This document shows positions 8,961 through 16,486 of a stretch of 64,000 bases of DNA, piece by piece. Made by a program: the position numbers and the translations under genes. The notes below the pieces were generated by a model, which was given only the letters and a program-made list of their open reading frames with translations, had not been told where the DNA came from and ran no database searches. The stretch covers positions 43,994 through 107,993 of the forward strand of contig JADJAE010000024.1 of the NCBI GenBank assembly GCA_016704445.1. The letters are read 5' to 3'. Numbering within the stretch: the first letter of the stretch is position 1; each line of letters starts with the position of its first letter. This stretch comes from Deltaproteobacteria bacterium. Its GTDB lineage: Bacteria; Myxococcota_A; Polyangia; Polyangiales; Ga0077539.

Positions 8961-9919
8961 CCCGCCTCGCCCTGCTCGCCGCGGTGATGCTGGCGGCGAT
9001 GGGGCTCTCCCTGACCATTGGGGCGGCGCACCCGTCGTTCGCCCGCGCCTGGAGCGACCCAAACAGCTATGACCGCGCGCTGCTGGGCGCGAGGCTCTGC
9101 CGGGTGCTGCTCGGCGCCATCGCGGGCGCCTCGCTGGCGGCGGTGGGCGCTGGCTTCCAGGGACTGTTTCGCAACCCCCTGGGAGACCCCTACGCGCTGG
9201 GCGTATCGGGAGGCGCGGCGCTGGGCGCGACCGTCGCGGTGCTGGCGGGCTTCGGTCTGGCGGTGGTCCCGGCTGCGGCCTTCGCGGGGGCGGTGGGATC
9301 GACCGCGGTGGTGCTTCTGACGGCGAGAGCGAGCGGTAGGCTGGGCGCCGAGGGGCTGCTGCTGGCGGGGATGGTGTCCAACGCGGTGACCAACGCGGGC
9401 CTCGCGCTGCTCCGCTCCTCGGTGCAGAACGCCCGCACCCAGGAGACCCTGACCATCCTCCTCGGAACCATCTCCGAAGAGCCCGCCGACCGGGTCGCCC
9501 GGGTGGCGGTGACCGCGGGCGTAGGGGTGCTGATCCTCTGGGGACACTCCAAGGCCCTCAACCTGCTGGCCCTGGGCGATGACGGCGCGGCGAGCCTCGG
9601 GCTCTCGGTGCGCCGGGCCGAGCGGGCGGTCTTCCTCGCGAGCTCGCTGGCCGTGGCCTCGGTGGTGAGCGTCTGCGGCCTGATCCCCTTCGTGGGATTG
9701 ATCGTCCCCAACTACGCGCGATCGTGGGTGGGGGGCGATCATCGGGTGTTGATCCCGGCCTGCGCCCTCGGCGGTGCGACCCTGCTTGTGCTGGCCGACG
9801 CGGTGGCGAGGGGCCTATTTCTGGTGCTCCACACCGAGCCTCCGGTGGGGGCGATCACTGCGCTGGTGGGCGGGCCCTTCTTCCTGCTGCTGCTGAAGAA
9901 GGCGAGGGTGGAGGGATGA
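8939..9919 (+). CDS. FecCD/BtuC-type ABC transporter permease
   Basis: A 326-residue polytopic permease of the family that imports iron-siderophore, haem or vitamin B12. The family signature GAGFQGLFRNPLGDPYALGVSGGAALGA is present in pieces (GFQGLFRNPL, DPYALGVSGGAALG), as are about nine hydrophobic segments and FVGLIVPNYARSWVGGDHR, which replaces the usual VPHxxR block. The GTG at 8939 overlaps coaX; an internal ATG at 8987 is an alternative. Oddity: no ATP-binding or solute-binding partner lies beside it, and the next gene is a PLP enzyme. It may share partners encoded elsewhere. Confidence 0.87.
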   Translation: MGTQRSIARLALLAAVMLAAMGLSLTIGAAHPSFARAWSDPNSYDRALLGARLCRVLLGAIAGASLAAVGAGFQGLFRNPLGDPYALGVSGGAALGATVAVLAGFGLAVVPAAAFAGAVGSTAVVLLTARASGRLGAEGLLLAGMVSNAVTNAGLALLRSSVQNARTQETLTILLGTISEEPADRVARVAVTAGVGVLILWGHSKALNLLALGDDGAASLGLSVRRAERAVFLASSLAVASVVSVCGLIPFVGLIVPNYARSWVGGDHRVLIPACALGGATLLVLADAVARGLFLVLHTEPPVGAITALVGGPFFLLLLKKARVEG

Positions 9920-11118
9920 TCCCATCGAGCTGGAGGGAGGCCCTCGGCGACGCAGTGCTGCCCGCGGTGCTGGTCGACCTCGACGCCTTCGACCGCAACG
10001 TGCGCCACATCGCCGACACCGTGCGCTCGGCGGGCGCTCGGGTGAGCATCCGACCGGCGACCAAGTCGGTGCGCGTCCCGGCGCTGCTCCGTCGCATCGC
10101 GGCGGCCGACGCCATCTACCAGGGCTGGATGACCTACTCCGCCCGGGAGACCCTCGCGCTCTGGCAGGACGGCCTCGATGACTTCCTTGTGGCCTATCCC
10201 ACGGTGCAGCCGGGCGACCTCTCGGCGCTGCGCGCGGTGCACGAGGGCGGAGGGCGCGTGGCGCTGGTGGTCGACTCCTCGGAGGGGCTGCGCGCCGCGT
10301 CGAGGGCGATGTCGGGAGTCGCGACGCCCTTCCGGCTGGTGGCCGATGTGGACATGTCGCTGAGGGCGCTCGGCGGGAGGGTCCACCTCGGGGTGCGACG
10401 GAGCCCGCTGCGGAGCGTGGACGAGGTGCGGCGCTTCTTCGCGCTGGCCAGCGGGATGTCCGATGTGACGATGGTGGGCTGGATGGGCTACGACGCCCAG
10501 CTCGCGGGCTTGCAAGACGCGTCGCCCTTCCAGGGGGCCATGAACCTCGCGGCGAGGGCCGTGCGCGCGGCGTCACGGAGGAGCGTTCGGGCGAGGCGAG
10601 AGGCGCTCTCCGAGGCGCTCTCCCGGGACGGATATCGGGTGGAGATCGCCAACGGCGGAGGATCGGGCTCCATCGACCACGCCCCGAGGGAGCCCTGGCT
10701 GACGGAGGTGACCGCGGGCTCCGGCTTCATGGGACCTCACCTCTTCGACTACTTCTCCAATGTGCGATTCGAGCCGGCGTTCTTCGTGGCGTTGCAGGTC
10801 GTGCGGTCGAGCGATGTCGGTTATGTGACCTGCCAGGGCGGGGGCTATGTGGCCTCGGGGGTACCGGGCTGGGACAAGGCCCCGAGGCCGTGGTGGCCCG
10901 CCGGGGCGAAGCTGCTGTCGACCGAGGGGGCGGGCGAGGTGCAGACGCCGCTGCGTGTGGGGAGAGACGCGCAGGTGGCCATCGGCGACGCGGTGCTGCT
11001 GCGCCACGCCAAGGGCGGAGAGCTGGCGGAGCGCTTTACCGACTATGTATTGATGCAAGGGGGCAGAGCCTCCGGACGCGCGGAGACCTACCGTGGGCGC
11101 GGGTGGTGCTTCGGGTGA
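9916..11118 (+). CDS. PLP-dependent alanine racemase-like / D-threonine aldolase-family enzyme
   Basis: A 400-residue fold-type III PLP enzyme (alanine racemase N-terminal barrel plus the D-serine dehydratase/D-threonine aldolase-like C-terminal domain). The N-terminus ends its first strand with VSIRPATKSVRVP, where Lys50 is the expected Schiff-base lysine (compare RPHxKTHK in D-threonine aldolases). Late motifs such as EVTAGSGFMG and YVTCQGGGYVASG match the C-terminal metal and substrate region, although the usual HxC metal pair is not obvious. The start overlaps the permease stop (ATGA), so the pair is translationally coupled. Substrate is unknown; a D-amino acid or related hydroxy amino acid is likely. 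Confidence 0.8.
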   Translation: MIPSSWREALGDAVLPAVLVDLDAFDRNVRHIADTVRSAGARVSIRPATKSVRVPALLRRIAAADAIYQGWMTYSARETLALWQDGLDDFLVAYPTVQPGDLSALRAVHEGGGRVALVVDSSEGLRAASRAMSGVATPFRLVADVDMSLRALGGRVHLGVRRSPLRSVDEVRRFFALASGMSDVTMVGWMGYDAQLAGLQDASPFQGAMNLAARAVRAASRRSVRARREALSEALSRDGYRVEIANGGGSGSIDHAPREPWLTEVTAGSGFMGPHLFDYFSNVRFEPAFFVALQVVRSSDVGYVTCQGGGYVASGVPGWDKAPRPWWPAGAKLLSTEGAGEVQTPLRVGRDAQVAIGDAVLLRHAKGGELAERFTDYVLMQGGRASGRAETYRGRGWCFG

Positions 11119-11145
11119 CGCCCCTCCCCCCCTCCGGACCTTCCC

Positions 11146-11174
11146 TTGACACCCCCGGGAGCGGCGGGCATAGA
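11146..11174 (+). promoter_or_regulatory. Candidate promoter of the cytochrome oxidase cluster
   Basis: A consensus TTGACA at 11146-11151 is followed by a 17-base spacer and CATAGA at 11169-11174, 18 bases before the ctaB start. The -35 is perfect; the -10 matches half of the consensus. Confidence 0.5.
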
Positions 11175-11191
11175 CCCGCCCACAAGCAGCC

Positions 11192-12109
11192 ATGACCCTC
11201 GTGTCACCACCGGTCGCTGCGACGTCCGACGGCCCACTGTCCATGACAGACTCGCTACCCCCCGTGGCCCTTCGCGACCTCGTCGCCCTCACCAAGCCTC
11301 GCCTCGCCTCGCTGGTGCTCTTCACCACCGCGGGCGGCGCGTGGCTCGCCGGCGCCTCGCTCACCTGGCCGGTCACCCTCTACGCCCTGCTCGGCACCAC
11401 CCTCGCCGTCGCCGGAGCCCACTCGCTCAACTGCTACATGGAGCGCGACCTCGACGCGCTCATGCACCGCACCCGCAACCGCCCCCTCCCCGCCGGGCGC
11501 GTCGCGCCGAAGCTGGCGCTCGCCCAGGGACTCAGCCTCTCGGCGCTCGCGCTGCCCATCCTGGCGCTCGGTACCAACGCGCTCACCGCCGCGCTCGGGC
11601 TCCTCGCCCTCGTGAGCTACGTGCTGGTCTACACCCCGATGAAGACCCGCAGCGCGTGGGCCCTCGGGGTCGGCGCCCTCCCCGGCGCGCTGCCCCCGCT
11701 CATGGGCTGGACCGCCATCACCAACCGCCTCGACGCCCCCGGGCTGGTGCTCTTCGCCATCCTCTTTCTCTGGCAGCTCCCGCACTCCATCGCCATCGGG
11801 CTGATGCTCAAGGCCGACTACGACCGCGCCGGGATGAAGACCGTCCCTCAGGTGATGGGCGACCGCCACGCCCGGGGCCAGGCCGCCCTCTACACCCTGC
11901 TGCTCGTCCCGGTGACCCTGCTGCTGGTGCCGCTGCGCGTGGCGGGCACCACCTACGCCGTGCTCGCGTCCATCCTCGGCGCGGCCTTCCTCGGGTGGAG
12001 CCTCCTGGGCCTCCGCAGCGACCCTGGACCCAAGTGGGCCCGCAGGGAGTTTCTGCTCTCGCTGATCTATCTCACCGGGCTCTTCGGCGCGCTCAGCTTC
12101 CGCTCCTGA
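11192..12109 (+). CDS. ctaB: Protoheme IX farnesyltransferase (haem O synthase)
   Basis: Attaches a farnesyl group to haem B to give haem O, needed to assemble the downstream oxidase. The 305-residue polytopic protein is a UbiA-superfamily prenyltransferase. It shows the first Asp-rich motif NCYMERDLDALMHRTRNRPLP (family form NxxxDxxxD, residues about 80-100) and the second region LKADYDRAGMKTVPQVMGD (near 210). The first 25 residues are non-membranous and an internal ATG at 11243 (MTDSLPP) could be used instead. It leads the genes for SCO1 and oxidase subunits II and I, all on the same strand with short gaps. Confidence 0.95.
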   Translation: MTLVSPPVAATSDGPLSMTDSLPPVALRDLVALTKPRLASLVLFTTAGGAWLAGASLTWPVTLYALLGTTLAVAGAHSLNCYMERDLDALMHRTRNRPLPAGRVAPKLALAQGLSLSALALPILALGTNALTAALGLLALVSYVLVYTPMKTRSAWALGVGALPGALPPLMGWTAITNRLDAPGLVLFAILFLWQLPHSIAIGLMLKADYDRAGMKTVPQVMGDRHARGQAALYTLLLVPVTLLLVPLRVAGTTYAVLASILGAAFLGWSLLGLRSDPGPKWARREFLLSLIYLTGLFGALSFRS

Positions 12110-12113
12110 GCCG

Positions 12114-12755
12114 ATGAGCGTCGCCTCGTCACGCCTCGTCGCCATCATCGCCCGCCGCCCGGTCGCGGCCACCTTCTGGATCGCCCTCCTCCTGGCGCTC
12201 CCCATCGTCTTCTTCCTGCGCAACCGCCCGAAGCCGCTGCCGGTCTTCGCCACGCTTCCCCCGTGGCAGCTCACCGACCAGGCCGCCCGCCCCTTCGGCA
12301 GCGCCCAGCTCCGCGGCCATCCCTACGTGGCGAACTTCATGTTCACCTCGTGCCCCACCATCTGCCCGACGCTCTCCCGGCACATGGCCCGGGTGCAGCA
12401 GCGCACCGCCTCCCTCGGCGATCGCCTCCACCTGGTCTCCATCTCCGTCGACCCCGCGGTCGACACCCCCGAGCGCCTCGCCGAATACGGGCGCAGGTAT
12501 GGCTACGACCCCCGGCGTTGGCACTTCGTCACCGGCGAGGCGACGGCCCTTCAGACCATCGCCGCCGACGGCTTCCGGGTGGCCCTCGGGCAGATTCCCA
12601 CCGCGGGCCAGCAGCGCCCCCACGACTTCAACATCCTCCACAGCGCCAACCTGATGCTGGTCGACGGCGAGGGTCGCCTCCGTGGCCTCTACCGCGCCGA
12701 CGACGACGGCCTCACCGAGCTCGTCCGCGAAGCCAGCGCGCTCGCCGATCGCTGA
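12114..12755 (+). CDS. SCO1/SenC/PrrC-family copper chaperone
   Basis: Membrane-anchored thioredoxin-fold protein that delivers copper to, and/or reduces, the CuA site of cytochrome oxidase subunit II. The 213-residue protein has one N-terminal membrane anchor (about residues 20-36), the copper-binding MFTSCPTICPTLSRHM block (Cys pair near residues 80 and 84) and the third ligand His in NILHSANLMLVD (near 175). It begins four bases after ctaB and ends eight bases before coxB, which it probably serves. A near-match to the dispersed TACC-N6-GGTA motif (TACG at 12486) falls in it. Confidence 0.95.
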   Translation: MSVASSRLVAIIARRPVAATFWIALLLALPIVFFLRNRPKPLPVFATLPPWQLTDQAARPFGSAQLRGHPYVANFMFTSCPTICPTLSRHMARVQQRTASLGDRLHLVSISVDPAVDTPERLAEYGRRYGYDPRRWHFVTGEATALQTIAADGFRVALGQIPTAGQQRPHDFNILHSANLMLVDGEGRLRGLYRADDDGLTELVREASALADR

Positions 12756-12762
12756 CCCACGC

Positions 12763-13473
12763 ATGCCCCCCGATCACTCCTCGGAAGGCCACCGCATCGA
12801 CGCGCTGCTCCGGGTCAGCCTCGGCCTCACCGCCGCCATCGCCGCCGTCTTCCTCCTCTCCCTCGCCTGGCTCGTCTACCGCGCCCGCAAGCGAGCGAGC
12901 GACGCCACCGCCACCAGTTCCTCCGCCCCGAGCGCCTACGCCTTCGGCCTCGGCCTCGCGGTGCTGATCTTCGGCCTCATCGACCTTGCCCTCGCGGCAG
13001 GCTCCCGGCGCGCCGCCGTCGGACCGCCGCCCCCCGACGCCCTCCGCGTCGAGGTGCTCGCCCAGCAGTGGGCGTGGCGCTTCCGCTACGCAGGCCCCGA
13101 CGACCGCTTCGGCACCGCCGACGACGTCACCACCCTCAACGACCTCCGGCTGCCGGTGGGCCGCGCCGTCTCGATGCAGGTGCGCAGCCTGGACACCTCC
13201 CACGGCTTCTTCATCCCGATGCTCCGGGCCCGCGCCGACACCTACCCCGGGCGCACCGCGCGCACCTGGTTTCGCACCGCCCGAGAGGGCCGGGGCGAGC
13301 TCGCCTGCACGGTGCTCTGCGGCGACGCCCACTACCAGATGCGGGGCGAGGTCACCGTGTTGTCCAATGAACAATACACCCAGTGGATGAACGGCCTCAT
13401 CGAGGACCAGCGCCGCGCCGCAGCCGCAGCGCCCGGCGGCGCGCCCGCCTGGGGATGGAGCTGGCTGCCATAG
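12763..13473 (+). CDS. coxB: Cytochrome c oxidase subunit II with CuA site
   Basis: Accepts electrons from cytochrome c through a dinuclear CuA centre and passes them to subunit I. The 236-residue protein has two membrane segments (about residues 15-37 and 56-76) and a periplasmic cupredoxin domain. CuA ligands are visible: His in LDTSHGFFIP (near 146) and CTVLCGDAHYQM, which fits C-x3-C-x3-H-x2-M. The aromatic electron-entry patch is QQWAWRFRY. Oddity: the Glu of the canonical C-x-E-x-C, which binds the Mg/Mn ion at the interface with subunit I, is Val here. The protein is shorter than typical subunit II and lacks a fused cytochrome c domain; a separate cytochrome c follows subunit I. Confidence 0.92.
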   Translation: MPPDHSSEGHRIDALLRVSLGLTAAIAAVFLLSLAWLVYRARKRASDATATSSSAPSAYAFGLGLAVLIFGLIDLALAAGSRRAAVGPPPPDALRVEVLAQQWAWRFRYAGPDDRFGTADDVTTLNDLRLPVGRAVSMQVRSLDTSHGFFIPMLRARADTYPGRTARTWFRTAREGRGELACTVLCGDAHYQMRGEVTVLSNEQYTQWMNGLIEDQRRAAAAAPGGAPAWGWSWLP

Positions 13474-13661
13474 AGGGTGGAGGCCCAACTTCGATGCACC
13501 CGTAAAAGTTCAGAGGTGCAGTCGTTTGGCGCGGCGCGTGGCCACCCCAGGCTAAACAGTGACGACCCCACGTTCTGGGTCTCGTCCGAGACTCGATGGA
13601 CCTTCCGGAAGCTCCAGTCGATGTGCGGCGAGCTCCATCGAAGTGGCCTTCCTGTTCGAAA

Positions 13662-13683
13662 GACCCCCACGAACGTGGGGGTC
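13662..13683. other. Perfect 9-bp hairpin upstream of coxA
   Basis: GACCCCCAC at 13662-13670 and its exact complement GTGGGGGTC at 13675-13683 enclose the loop GAAC. It sits in the 342-base gap between coxB and coxA. There is no T-tract, so it is not a standard terminator; it could be an operator or an mRNA leader structure. The rest of the gap (13474-13661) holds no gene I can support and is less GC-rich than its surroundings. Confidence 0.6.
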
Positions 13684-13713
13684 GTTACCTGTTATAGCCT
13701 GGGGTGAGCGCCA

Positions 13714-13813
13714 ACGCGCGAACCCCAGCGTCAAACACGCGACTTGCACCACCACTGAACTGTTACGCGCGAACCCTAAGCGTCAAACGAGCGACTTGCA
13801 TCCCTGAACCGTT
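13714..13813. repeat. Two imperfect tandem copies of a 50-bp unit directly upstream of coxA
   Basis: Unit 1 (13714-13764) and unit 2 (13765-13813) share ACGCGCGAACC, AGCGTCAAAC, GCGACTTGCA and CTGAACYGTT, with small insertions between. The second unit ends three bases before the coxA ATG. Nothing comparable is seen elsewhere in the window. A regulatory role for the oxidase is inferred only from position. Confidence 0.7.
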
Positions 13814-13815
13814 AC

Positions 13816-15279
13816 ATGCACCCCGCCGACCGCCGCACCGCCCTCCTCACCCTCCTCCTCGCCTGCGCCGGAGCGTCGCTCGGGGCCCTGCTCTCCCTGC
13901 TGATCCGCTGGCAGCTCGCCTTTCCGGGGCGCCCTCTCCCCCTCCTCGGAGCGCTCCTCTATCCCGATCACCACGGCGTCGTCGCGGCCTCGTCCTACCC
14001 CGCGCTCTTCACCCTCCACGGCACCGTGATGATCTACTTCGCGGTCACCCCGGCGCTCTCCGCCCTCGGCCTCATCCGCCTTCCCCCGATGGTGGGCCTC
14101 CATCGCCCCGCCCACCCGGCGCTCCACCGCGCCGCCCTCGCGCTCTACGCCCTGGGCTTCTCGCTCCTCCTCCTCGGGCTCCTCTCCCCCTTCGGCGCCC
14201 CCGCCTTCGGCTGGACCGCCTCGGCGCCCCTCAGCACCGCCCGCAGCCCCGGCGCCGGCGCCACCCTCTGGCTCCTCGCGGTCGCCTGCTCGGGCCTCGG
14301 CGCCCTCCTCGGCTCATTCGACATCCTCTCCACCATCGTTGTCGCGAAGAAGGTCCCCTGGAGCCGACTGCCGCTCTCGGCCTATGGGCACCTCTTCGCC
14401 TCGACCCTCAATGCCCTCTTCCTCCCGATACTCCTCGGCGCGCTCGCCCTCCTCTTCAGCGACCGCCACCTCGGAACCGCCCACTTCACCCATCCCCTCC
14501 GCCAGGGCGGCGACGCGCTGGTCTATCAGCACCTCTTCTGGATCTTCGGACACCCCGAGGTCTACATCCTCATCCTCCCGGTATGGGGCGCCCTCAGCGA
14601 CTCCCTCGCCCGCGCCGTCGACCGCCCTCCAGCGCTCGCCCGCGCCGTGGTCGCCGCCATGGCCGCGGTCACCCTCCTCAGCAGCCTGGTCTATGGCCAC
14701 CACCTGCTCACCGCCGGGCTCTCCCCGCTGCTCGTCGAGGGCTTCATGGCCCTCACGCTGCTCATCTCCCTGCCCTCCACCGCCTTCGTCGCCTCCTGGA
14801 TCGCCACCCTCCACGGCGCCTCGCTCCGCCCCGACGCGGCCGCCTGCTACAGCCTCGCCGCCATCGCGATCTTCGTCCTCGGCGGCCTCACCGGGGTCCC
14901 GCTGGCGCTGGTGAGCACCGACCGCTACCTCCACGACTCCGCCTTCGTGGTGGGCCATTTCCATCTGGTCATGGCCGCCACGGTGCTCCTCGGGCTGCTC
15001 GCCATGTCCCATGACGCCCTCGCCCGGCTCGGCATCCGCGCTCCCTCCTTCGCCGTCTCCCGCGCCCACGCCTGGGCCACCGCCCTGGGCGCCCTCGGGG
15101 TCTTCCTCCCGATGCTGCGCCTCGGCCTCGGCGGAGCCCCGCGCCGACTCTACGACCCCTCCCTCTATCGATATCTCTCCCCATTGCTCTCCTGGCAACG
15201 CGCCGCCACCGCGGCCGCCGCGCTGCTGGTGACCGCCCAGCTCGTCTGGCTCCTGGCCTGGTGGCGGGGACGCCGGTGA
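13816..15279 (+). CDS. coxA: Divergent haem-copper oxidase subunit I
   Basis: Catalytic subunit of a cytochrome c oxidase; about 12 membrane segments in 487 residues, shorter than usual (about 530-560). Conserved ligands are all present: haem a His in TLHGTVMIYF, CuB His plus cross-linked Tyr in WIFGHPEVYILILP, the CuB His pair in VYGHHLLTAG, and the haem His pair in VVGHFHLVM; the propionate-binding Arg pair is in APRRLYD. By manual alignment with A-type enzymes, the K-channel Lys (PTGIKIFSW) is replaced by Phe (PSTAFVASW), and the D-channel region (IGAPDMAFPRMN) is replaced by an unrelated VGLHRPAHPALH. No subunit III gene is nearby. It follows a 342-base leader with repeats. Confidence 0.9.
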   Translation: MHPADRRTALLTLLLACAGASLGALLSLLIRWQLAFPGRPLPLLGALLYPDHHGVVAASSYPALFTLHGTVMIYFAVTPALSALGLIRLPPMVGLHRPAHPALHRAALALYALGFSLLLLGLLSPFGAPAFGWTASAPLSTARSPGAGATLWLLAVACSGLGALLGSFDILSTIVVAKKVPWSRLPLSAYGHLFASTLNALFLPILLGALALLFSDRHLGTAHFTHPLRQGGDALVYQHLFWIFGHPEVYILILPVWGALSDSLARAVDRPPALARAVVAAMAAVTLLSSLVYGHHLLTAGLSPLLVEGFMALTLLISLPSTAFVASWIATLHGASLRPDAAACYSLAAIAIFVLGGLTGVPLALVSTDRYLHDSAFVVGHFHLVMAATVLLGLLAMSHDALARLGIRAPSFAVSRAHAWATALGALGVFLPMLRLGLGGAPRRLYDPSLYRYLSPLLSWQRAATAAAALLVTAQLVWLLAWWRGRR

Positions 15280-16115
15280 AGATCGCCCCCGCGCTCAGCG
15301 CCGCGATGCTCGTCGGCACCGTCGCCGCGGGCTGGATCTCCACAGGACAACCGCTCCGTCTCCATTGGACAAGCACCGTCCATGGAACGCCCCCGAACGC
15401 AGACCTCACCCTCCCCGATCGGGTGGTCCCCGTGGAGACGCTGCGAGAGGGCTTTGTGACCTATCAGCGCCGCTGCGCGGGCTGCCACGGCGACGAGGGC
15501 GACGGCCGCGGGCCTTCGGGCGTCGGGCTCTCGCCTCCTCCAAGGGACTTCACCCGAGGCGCCTTCAAGTTCGCCGCGGTGCCTTCAGGCTCGCTCCCTC
15601 GCGACGAGGACCTCGCCCGCACCATCCGCCACGGCCTCGCCGGAACCGCGATGCTCCCGTGGTCCCTCGGCGACCGCGAGCTCGACTCGGTGGTGCAGTA
15701 CCTCAAGACCTTCTCTCCCCGCTGGCAGAGGGAGCGCCCTCCTCCCCTCTCGGAGGTTGCGACCTCCCCCGACCCATGGCGCTCCGACCCCGAAGGGGCC
15801 ATTCGCGAGGGCGAGCGCGTCTACCATCGAGAGGCGCTCTGCTCGACCTGCCACCCGGCCTACGCCCCGGTCGCTGCGCGTCGCCCCGACCCTGGCGCCC
15901 CGGTGATGCAGTTCGAGCCGGCCTACGGCACCTGGGTGCTCTCTCCCGACTTCCGTCGCCACCCGATGCGCGCGGGGCGCACCCTCGACGCGCTCCACCG
16001 CACCATCGCCTTCGGCCTCGGCGGAACCCCGATGCCCACCTGGCAGGGCGCCCTCCCCGACCGCTCGCTCTGGGCGCTGGCGTACTACGTCCGCTCGCTC
16101 ACGCCGTCCTGGTGA
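15276..16115 (+). CDS. Dihaem c-type cytochrome linked to the oxidase
   Basis: Predicted periplasmic electron carrier for the adjacent oxidase. The 279-residue protein starts at GTG 15276, overlapping the coxA stop (GTGA). It has an N-terminal membrane/signal segment and two class I cytochrome c domains: CAGCH near residue 66 with a distal Met candidate in GTAMLPW, and CSTCH near 190 with GTPMPTW. The first domain resembles the cytochrome found with alternative complex III or SoxAX-type chains (GDEGDGRGPSG loop). Its end overlaps the convergent PHA-system gene by 17 bases. Confidence 0.9.
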   Translation: MKIAPALSAAMLVGTVAAGWISTGQPLRLHWTSTVHGTPPNADLTLPDRVVPVETLREGFVTYQRRCAGCHGDEGDGRGPSGVGLSPPPRDFTRGAFKFAAVPSGSLPRDEDLARTIRHGLAGTAMLPWSLGDRELDSVVQYLKTFSPRWQRERPPPLSEVATSPDPWRSDPEGAIREGERVYHREALCSTCHPAYAPVAARRPDPGAPVMQFEPAYGTWVLSPDFRRHPMRAGRTLDALHRTIAFGLGGTPMPTWQGALPDRSLWALAYYVRSLTPSW

Positions 16116-16395
16116 TGGCCTCGAACTCGCGCTCCAGAAACTCCTCGATCTTCGACCGGAAGGGCCTCGCGAAGAAGGGGAGGTGGAGCGACACCGCGAT
16201 GTCCGAAGCCTCGATGGAGAGGTGACCGTCGGCCCCGCGGTAGCTCCCCTCGGCGGTGTTCGCGGAGGTCCATCGGTAGTGCGAGCCCACATTGAGGTGG
16301 GGAAAGCGCGCGGTGTAGAGCGCCACCTGCGCATCGATGCGCGCTCGAAGGCTCTCCACCGTCGAGCCGTGACGCCTGCGGAATTCGATCTTCAT
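16099..16395 (-). CDS. Polyhydroxyalkanoic acid system family protein (PF09650-like)
   Basis: A 98-residue basic soluble protein. The pattern of an N-terminal amphipathic helix (TVESLRARIDAQVALYTARF), a short beta region and the C-terminal LPFFARPFRSKIEEFLEREF matches the putative PHA granule-region family. The role in the family is unclear; no PHA synthase or phasin gene is in the window. It converges on, and slightly overlaps, the cytochrome gene. Confidence 0.7.
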   Translation of the reverse strand: MKIEFRRRHGSTVESLRARIDAQVALYTARFPHLNVGSHYRWTSANTAEGSYRGADGHLSIEASDIAVSLHLPFFARPFRSKIEEFLEREFEAITRTA

Positions 16396-16486
16396 CGCGG
16401 CTCAACCTGCGCGCCGCCTCCGCTGTCGTCAATCTTCGAGCGAGCGCTGCCACTGCGCGCCTCGCGGCATCATCCAAGCTGCACCG

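Noticed and set aside
13477..13807. Small open frames between coxB and coxA
   Set aside because: No ribosome-binding sites, atypical composition and no recognisable product; they overlap the hairpin and repeats.
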